Shown here piece after piece: positions 60,724-64,000 of a stretch of 64,000 nucleotides of DNA. The DNA is from an uncultured Lachnospiraceae bacterium. Lineage in GTDB: Bacteria; Bacillota; Clostridia; Lachnospirales; Lachnospiraceae. The DNA is taken from positions 124,001-188,000 of the forward strand of contig URQQ01000001.1 in NCBI GenBank assembly GCA_900549995.1, read 5' to 3'. The notes beneath the pieces are model-generated. The model worked only from the letters and a program-made list of their open reading frames with translations, ran no database searches and was not told the origin of the DNA. Both the position numbers and the translations under genes were made by a program. Within the stretch, counting starts at the first letter, position 1. Every line of letters begins with the position of its first letter.

Positions 60724-60856
60724 ATGAACGAGTTACAGATTTTTGAAAATGCCGAGTTCGGGCGGATACGGATTTGAAGAAGGAAAAGACTTTTGCTCAA
60801 AAATGAGCGAAACCTCTGCAAAGGGTGGCAGACCAGCATTAAATTCTGTGGCTTAA
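60724..60856 (+). pseudogene. Antirepressor (Bro-N / AntA-like) remnant
   Basis: Begins MNELQIFENAEFGRIRI, the characteristic N-terminus of Bro-N phage antirepressors, then stops at 60777. A different frame reads GGYGFEEGKDFCSKMSE and GGRPALNSVA, resembling the inner part of prophage antirepressors (an EGKDF...GGRP motif), and stops at 60856. The two pieces are separated by a frame change and a large deletion; an intact protein would be over 200 residues. Lying in the usual antirepressor position just after Cro and flanked by direct repeats, it is a decayed gene. Confidence 0.65.
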
Positions 60857-60866
60857 ATTATGAGTG

Positions 60867-60894
60867 TATGTTTGTGTCGATGAAAAAGAGAGGT
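60867..60894 (+). repeat. 28-base direct repeat, copy 2
   Basis: Second copy of the TATGTTTGTGTC...AGAGGT repeat, on the right side of the antirepressor remnant. 91 bases of intergenic sequence with no gene follow to 60985. Confidence 0.75.
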
Positions 60895-60985
60895 GTCAGG
60901 ATCAAAGAAAAATAGAATCAAAAAATAAAGGAAACTCAGACAATCAGTAATACATATACATTTGTAATAGAAGGGAGTTGATAGA

Positions 60986-61138
60986 TTGATTGCGATGGAG
61001 CGGAAATTCGGGAGCGCAGTATCATACATACATGATGATTCCTGTAAGAAACGCACAGAAAATGAGATAAGACAGATTGTTAAGAAAGTTTCAGAGCTGG
61101 TATATAACTCTGAGGTCGCAAAAGAGGAAACCGCTTAG
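60986..61138 (+). CDS. Small hypothetical phage protein, 50 residues
   Basis: A TTG at 60986 (or ATG at 60995) follows GAAGGGAG. The product is charged and helical (RTENEIRQIVKKVSELVYN) with no membrane segment or recognised domain. It lies in the rightward early operon between the regulators and the recombination genes, with 25 bases to the next small gene. Function unknown. Confidence 0.6.
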   Translation: MIAMERKFGSAVSYIHDDSCKKRTENEIRQIVKKVSELVYNSEVAKEETA

Positions 61139-61163
61139 GCGGTAACAGGAAAGGAGGACAAGC

Positions 61164-61286
61164 ATGAGGGACTATAAAAAAGAGCTGGAAGAGTTAGAAG
61201 CAAAAGAGTCTGCAAAAGCAGCAGTTCTGTACACGCTGTTGTTCATCGGAGCAATGGTGGCCTGGAAGCTTATTTTTCGGCAATAA
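61164..61286 (+). CDS. Small membrane protein, 40 residues
   Basis: ATG 61164 has AAGGAGGA 6-8 bases upstream. A charged N-terminal helix (MRDYKKELEELEAKESAKA) precedes one membrane helix (AAVLYTLLFIGAMVAWKLIF). Such peptides are common in prophage early regions; function unknown. Its stop is followed at once by a hairpin whose T-run faces the other strand. Confidence 0.65.
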   Translation: MRDYKKELEELEAKESAKAAVLYTLLFIGAMVAWKLIFRQ

Positions 61287-61323
61287 AAAAGAGTGCATAG
61301 GGCTGCAACCCGTTTATGCACTC
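61285..61323 (-). terminator. Leftward-facing intrinsic terminator within a rightward operon
   Basis: GAGTGCATA / TATGCACTC (61291-61299, 61315-61323) with an inner GGG/CCC stem. The - strand T-run (complement of 61285-61290) follows the stem, while the + strand has no T-run. It would stop an antisense transcript coming from the right. Confidence 0.65.
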
Positions 61324-61370
61324 AACAAAATTATACAACTTAATAATATAGTATTTGAGGAGGATTTGCA

Positions 61371-61577
61371 ATGGATATGAAAGATTTATCTATGGAATCA
61401 TTAAAAGAAAAGAATCTATTGTTGGTAAGTACAAAGGAATACAGAGATTTAATGGAACAAAGTATTCGATTAGATATAGCTGAGCAATATTTAGAAGGAG
61501 AGGGGCCAAGATACACTGATAATGCGCTGCTGTATATTTTGGGATTACATAAGATTGGGGTGGATGATATTGAATAA
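61371..61577 (+). CDS. Hypothetical phage protein, 68 residues
   Basis: ATG 61371 follows GAGGAGG. A soluble, acidic, helical product (KNLLLVSTKEYRDLMEQSIR) without a recognised domain. It overlaps the YdbC-like gene start by about 14 bases, so the two are probably translationally coupled in the early operon. Function unknown. Confidence 0.68.
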   Translation: MDMKDLSMESLKEKNLLLVSTKEYRDLMEQSIRLDIAEQYLEGEGPRYTDNALLYILGLHKIGVDDIE

Positions 61578-61809
61578 CAACTTTGAAATAGAGAAAGAGA
61601 TCGTGTCTATTCCGCCCAGAGGGGACAGCGCAGCGGATCATATCGAAGTAAACCTGCTGAGCTGGAATGACCGGAAGGCGAAGATCGATATTCGAAAATG
61701 GAGCAATGACGGGCATATACCGTTCCGTGGAATCCAGTTGACGAACGAAGAGGCTGCTGTGATTGCGCAGGAGATTCTAAAATATCTGGGGGTATGTGGA
61801 AATGTATAG
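61564..61809 (+). CDS. YdbC-like PC4-fold single-stranded DNA-binding protein
   Basis: About 81 residues. The core VNLLSWNDRKAKIDIRKWS followed by GIQLTNEEAAVI matches the YdbC/PC4 family of small dimeric proteins that bind single-stranded DNA. The start is uncertain: ATG 61564 or TTG 61570, both inside the end of the previous gene; the longer frame to 61522 has no ribosome site. Placement just before RecT and an exonuclease suggests a part in recombination or replication of the element. Confidence 0.75.
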   Translation: MILNNNFEIEKEIVSIPPRGDSAADHIEVNLLSWNDRKAKIDIRKWSNDGHIPFRGIQLTNEEAAVIAQEILKYLGVCGNV

Positions 61810-61969
61810 AGGGATTGCAGGGAATAGGGGGATTACAGTATCTGATGAGGATGCATTCTTATATGCCCTGGAACAAATACAAAATGCAGATGATCAGTTA
61901 AAGAGGGATGTAGTTGAGATGTATTTTTCAGGTGATTTTCTCTATGAAAGAGAGGATGTAGAAGTATGA
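61802..61969 (+). CDS. Hypothetical phage protein, 55 residues
   Basis: ATG 61802 lies within the end of the YdbC-like gene (8-base overlap), and its TGA overlaps the recT ATG by 4 bases (ATGA). The product is helical and acidic (DEDAFLYALEQIQNADDQLK). The overlaps on both sides argue strongly that it is a real coupled gene although short. No domain recognised. Confidence 0.68.
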   Translation: MYRGIAGNRGITVSDEDAFLYALEQIQNADDQLKRDVVEMYFSGDFLYEREDVEV

Positions 61970-62733
61970 GCAGTAAAGAACAGTTAAAAGTGATACACAC
62001 CGGTCTTGATCATGCACTGGATAAACAGGCGGAAGCATTGCCGCAGAATTTTAATAAGCATCGTTTTTTGCAGAACTGTATGACTGTCCTGCAGGACAAT
62101 GATTTCTCGAAATGTGAGACAACTTCTGTGGTCAGGACGATGCTCAAGGGAGCATTTCTGGGTTTGGATTTCTTTAACAAAGAGTGTTATGCAATTCCTT
62201 ATGGAACCAATGTACAGTTTCAGACAGATTACAAAGGGGAGATCAAACTCTGCAAGAAATATTCTATCAATCCGATTAAGGATATTTACGCAAAAGTTGT
62301 CCGGGAGGCAGATGAATTTGCGATGTGGGTAGAGGATGGTAAACAGCATGTTGTATTCAAACCTCTTCCTTTTAACGACAATGAAATAAGAGGGGCATTT
62401 GCAGTCTGCTATTTTACGGATGGAAGTATGCTGTGTGAAGCGATGTCAGTAAAAGAGATTGAATCTACAAGACAGAAATTCAGTAAGCAGCCGAATGGAA
62501 AAGCATGGAGAGACAGTACCGCTGAAATGTACAAGAAAACAGTACTGCGGCGTCTGTGTAAGAATATAGAACTGGATTTTGAGAGTATCGAACAAAAGTA
62601 TGCTTTTGATGATGGAGCAGATTTTGATATGAATAAGGCTGCAGAAAAGCAGGAGGCGGAAGATGTCTTTGCGGTTGAAACGGAGGCTACAGTAGTAGAA
62701 GAGGATGGCACAGATGGAACTGAACAGCAGTAA
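61966..62733 (+). CDS. recT: RecT-family single-strand annealing protein
   Basis: 255 residues of the RecT/Redbeta superfamily, which coats single-stranded DNA and anneals complementary strands during phage recombination. Typical RecT sequence includes SVVRTMLKGAFLGLDFF, CYAIPYGTNVQFQTDYKG, AKVVREADEF and WRDSTAEMYKKTVLRRL. The C-terminal 35 residues are acidic. Its partner nuclease gene overlaps its 3' end by about 20 bases, the standard RecE/RecT-type pairing. Confidence 0.94.
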   Translation: MSSKEQLKVIHTGLDHALDKQAEALPQNFNKHRFLQNCMTVLQDNDFSKCETTSVVRTMLKGAFLGLDFFNKECYAIPYGTNVQFQTDYKGEIKLCKKYSINPIKDIYAKVVREADEFAMWVEDGKQHVVFKPLPFNDNEIRGAFAVCYFTDGSMLCEAMSVKEIESTRQKFSKQPNGKAWRDSTAEMYKKTVLRRLCKNIELDFESIEQKYAFDDGADFDMNKAAEKQEAEDVFAVETEATVVEEDGTDGTEQQ

Positions 62734-63511
62734 TTATTACAGCAGGGAAGCCAACAACGAGTATCTGTCTGTCAGCCAGTATAAAGATTTCTGCGGTACG
62801 CTTGGCAAGCCAGCCTGCGAGGCGGAAGCAATGGCCAAGCTTTCTGGTGAATGGGAACAGAAGAAAACGGACCCGCTGATGGTTGGTTCTTATGTGGATG
62901 CATATTTTGAAGGTTCCCTGGAACAGTTTATCAAGGAAAATCCAGAGGTATTTACCCGGAAGAAAGAGTTGAAAGCAAAGTATAAAAAGGCAGAAGATCT
63001 GATCGCAAGGATTGAAAGAGATCCGTTGTTCATGAAATATATGAGCGGAGAGAAACAGGTCATTATGACGGCAGAAATGTTCGGGGCAAAGTGGAAAATT
63101 AAGATGGACAGCTATCATCCTGGGAAATGTATTGTAGATTTAAAGGTCATGCGTAACATCCGGGAACCAAAGTGGACGAAGGACTTCGGAAACATGGATT
63201 TTACTCAGTACTGGGGTTATGACATCCAGGGGGCAGTGTATCAGGAAGTGGTATATCAAAATACAGGCAAACGACTGCCATTTTATATCGCGGCGATTTC
63301 CAAAGAGGAAGAGCCGGACATAGAGATCATACAGATTGACCACAGGCACTTGAAGGACAAGCTGATGGAAGTGGAACAGAACACGCGTAAGATTCTGGAA
63401 TTGAAGGCTGGGGAATATGAGGCTATCCGGTGCGGGGTATGCAATTATTGCCGGCATACCAAGGTATTGGAGAAGCCGATCCATTTTAGTGAACTGCTTG
63501 GAGAGGTATGA
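62714..63511 (+). CDS. PD-(D/E)XK exonuclease-like protein (RecE-type partner of RecT)
   Basis: About 265 residues. The nuclease core shows VGSYVDAYFEG (helix with acidic residue), KIKMDSYHPGKCIVDLKVM (Asp...Asp-x-Lys) and QGAVYQEVVY, followed by a Cys cluster (CGVCNYC near the C-terminus) that may bind iron-sulfur or zinc as in Cas4/AddB-like nucleases. It would resect double-stranded ends to supply RecT with single strands. AGAAGAGG at 62697-62704 puts the better start at ATG 62714, not 62705. It overlaps recT by 20 bases. Confidence 0.87.
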   Translation: MELNSSNYYSREANNEYLSVSQYKDFCGTLGKPACEAEAMAKLSGEWEQKKTDPLMVGSYVDAYFEGSLEQFIKENPEVFTRKKELKAKYKKAEDLIARIERDPLFMKYMSGEKQVIMTAEMFGAKWKIKMDSYHPGKCIVDLKVMRNIREPKWTKDFGNMDFTQYWGYDIQGAVYQEVVYQNTGKRLPFYIAAISKEEEPDIEIIQIDHRHLKDKLMEVEQNTRKILELKAGEYEAIRCGVCNYCRHTKVLEKPIHFSELLGEV

Positions 63512-63642
63512 GAGATAGTACAGGCAACGGCCTTGCTATAGAGTAACCCGTAAACAGCTTATGTTGGTGCAGATAATATATCACGATATTATAAGCCAGC
63601 GGTATTACATCCTGCTAAATGGGCAGGGAAGGAGGTATTAGA
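63512..63642 (+). other. Intergenic stretch with a small palindrome
   Basis: About 130 bases with no supported gene. ATAATAT and ATATTAT flank a short centre near 63575-63594, which might be an operator or weak hairpin. The ribosome site of the next gene ends the stretch. Confidence 0.35.
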
Positions 63643-63969
63643 ATGTTCAGATTTGAGATGTTCGGTATCTCCTTCGAAATCGGATCAGGTCACCACAATC
63701 CCGTAAAACGGAGTGGTTCATCAAATACAGACCGGAGGATAAGAAAAGAGATTGAGGAACTGAATAACCAGGGCTGGGTAGTGATTAATGTCGGTCAGGG
63801 TTATTACATACCGTATCCGGGTGATCCGGTGGATGTGAAGGAGTATAACGAATATATCAGGAAAGAAAAAGCAAGGGCAAGGAAGATCCTGAAAAAGGTT
63901 CTGGCAATGCAGCTTGCCTGGAAGAAGCGTTGTGAGGAATATGAAAATGAAAGGAAAGACAGTGCATGA
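63643..63969 (+). CDS. Prophage protein with winged-helix-like DNA-binding region
   Basis: About 108 residues. ATG 63643 follows GGAAGGAGGT; the in-frame start at 63619 has no site. The middle (DRRIRKEIEELNNQGWVVINVGQGYYIP) looks like a winged-helix recognition region, followed by a basic helix (KARARKILKKVLAMQLAWKKRC). Such proteins occur after recombination genes in Firmicutes prophages, with presumed roles in replication or regulation. Assignment is by appearance only. Confidence 0.65.
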   Translation: MFRFEMFGISFEIGSGHHNPVKRSGSSNTDRRIRKEIEELNNQGWVVINVGQGYYIPYPGDPVDVKEYNEYIRKEKARARKILKKVLAMQLAWKKRCEEYENERKDSA

Positions 63970-64000
63970 TAGAGCATAAATTTGTGATCAGAGGCACACT
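63966..64000 (+). CDS. Start of another phage gene, 3' truncated by the window (possibly RusA-like)
   Basis: ATG 63966 overlaps the preceding TGA by 4 bases (ATGA), so it is translationally coupled. Only eleven codons are visible (MIEHKFVIRGT). The F-x-I-x-G-T beginning resembles RusA-family Holliday-junction resolvases, which often follow recT/exonuclease genes, but eleven residues are too few for a call. Confidence 0.4.
   Translation, partial: MIEHKFVIRGT

Larger units (their letters stand above)
55311..64000. mobile_element. Integrated prophage-like / skin-like element, left part (right end beyond window)
   Basis: Begins at the split cotJC gene and contains, in order, a large serine recombinase, a type I toxin-antitoxin-like module, an AT-rich cargo pair, a repressor/Cro-type switch, an antirepressor remnant, small phage-type genes, RecT, an exonuclease-like nuclease and further phage early genes. 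No structural phage genes are in view. The gene order (integrase, immunity, recombination) is that of temperate phages. The element continues past 64000. Confidence 0.85.

Noticed and set aside
60553..60777. 74-codon frame running through the end of the Cro-like gene into the antirepressor start
   Set aside because: Its first part is out of frame with the Cro-like gene and has no start signal; only the last 17 codons from ATG 60724 match a known family.

Overview
The window comes from a spore-forming, low-to-mid GC Gram-positive bacterium, most probably a gut Lachnospiraceae (Clostridia). The evidence is AGGAGG-type ribosome binding sites throughout, frequent GTG/TTG starts, LytR-CpsA-Psr wall-polymer ligases, no outer-membrane genes, RgpF-type rhamnan synthesis, and a remnant of the spore-coat manganese catalase CotJC. 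I do not assign a species.

Bases 1-26.8 kb form a cell-wall/capsular polysaccharide locus. It holds a polyprenyl-linked glycosyltransferase (5' truncated), an acyltransferase, dTDP-rhamnose genes (an rmlD-epimerase fusion, rmlB, rmlC; no rmlA in view), a two-gene ABC exporter, a 1432-residue amidase/glucosaminidase with eight alternating repeats, and a GerMN lipoprotein. Then come two tandem RgpF paralogues, each behind its own sigma-A-like promoter and flanked by opposing glycosyltransferases, followed by an initiating sugar-phosphate transferase, a Wzy-like polymerase, a further glycosyltransferase, two LCP ligases and a cohesin-like membrane protein with a very acidic tail.

Bases 26.8-35.4 kb hold housekeeping and stress genes: glmS (no glmS ribozyme visible), an HtrA protease, and a copper operon (copA, csoR, a penicillin-binding protein, copZ) behind a promoter with a clear CsoR-type operator.

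Bases 35.4-49.2 kb are a LacI-controlled sugar regulon. A fucose-isomerase-like gene and the lacI gene run left. Running right are a class II aldolase, PfkB kinase, HpcH/HpaI aldolase, enolase-superfamily dehydratase, aldehyde dehydrogenase, ABC importer without ATPase, mutarotase and Gfo/Idh dehydrogenase. The divergent intergenic region carries a duplicated regulatory cassette. Enzymes for both a phosphorylating and an oxidative route are present. Bases 49.2-54.8 kb pair an orphan solute-binding lipoprotein with a CACHE-GGDEF-EAL membrane protein, followed by a zinc-ribbon membrane protein.

From about 55.3 kb to the right edge is an integrated element. A large serine recombinase lies directly against a CotJC gene that has lost its N-terminal half, which recalls the skin element in sigK. 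The element carries a likely type I toxin-antitoxin pair (29-residue holin-like toxin with a convergent antisense RNA), an AT-rich cargo pair (DUF4041/GIY-YIG protein and a lipoprotein) sharing a duplicated leader element, a phage-like immunity switch, a broken antirepressor, and a RecT/exonuclease recombination module. Its right end is outside the window. No tRNA, rRNA or CRISPR array was seen.
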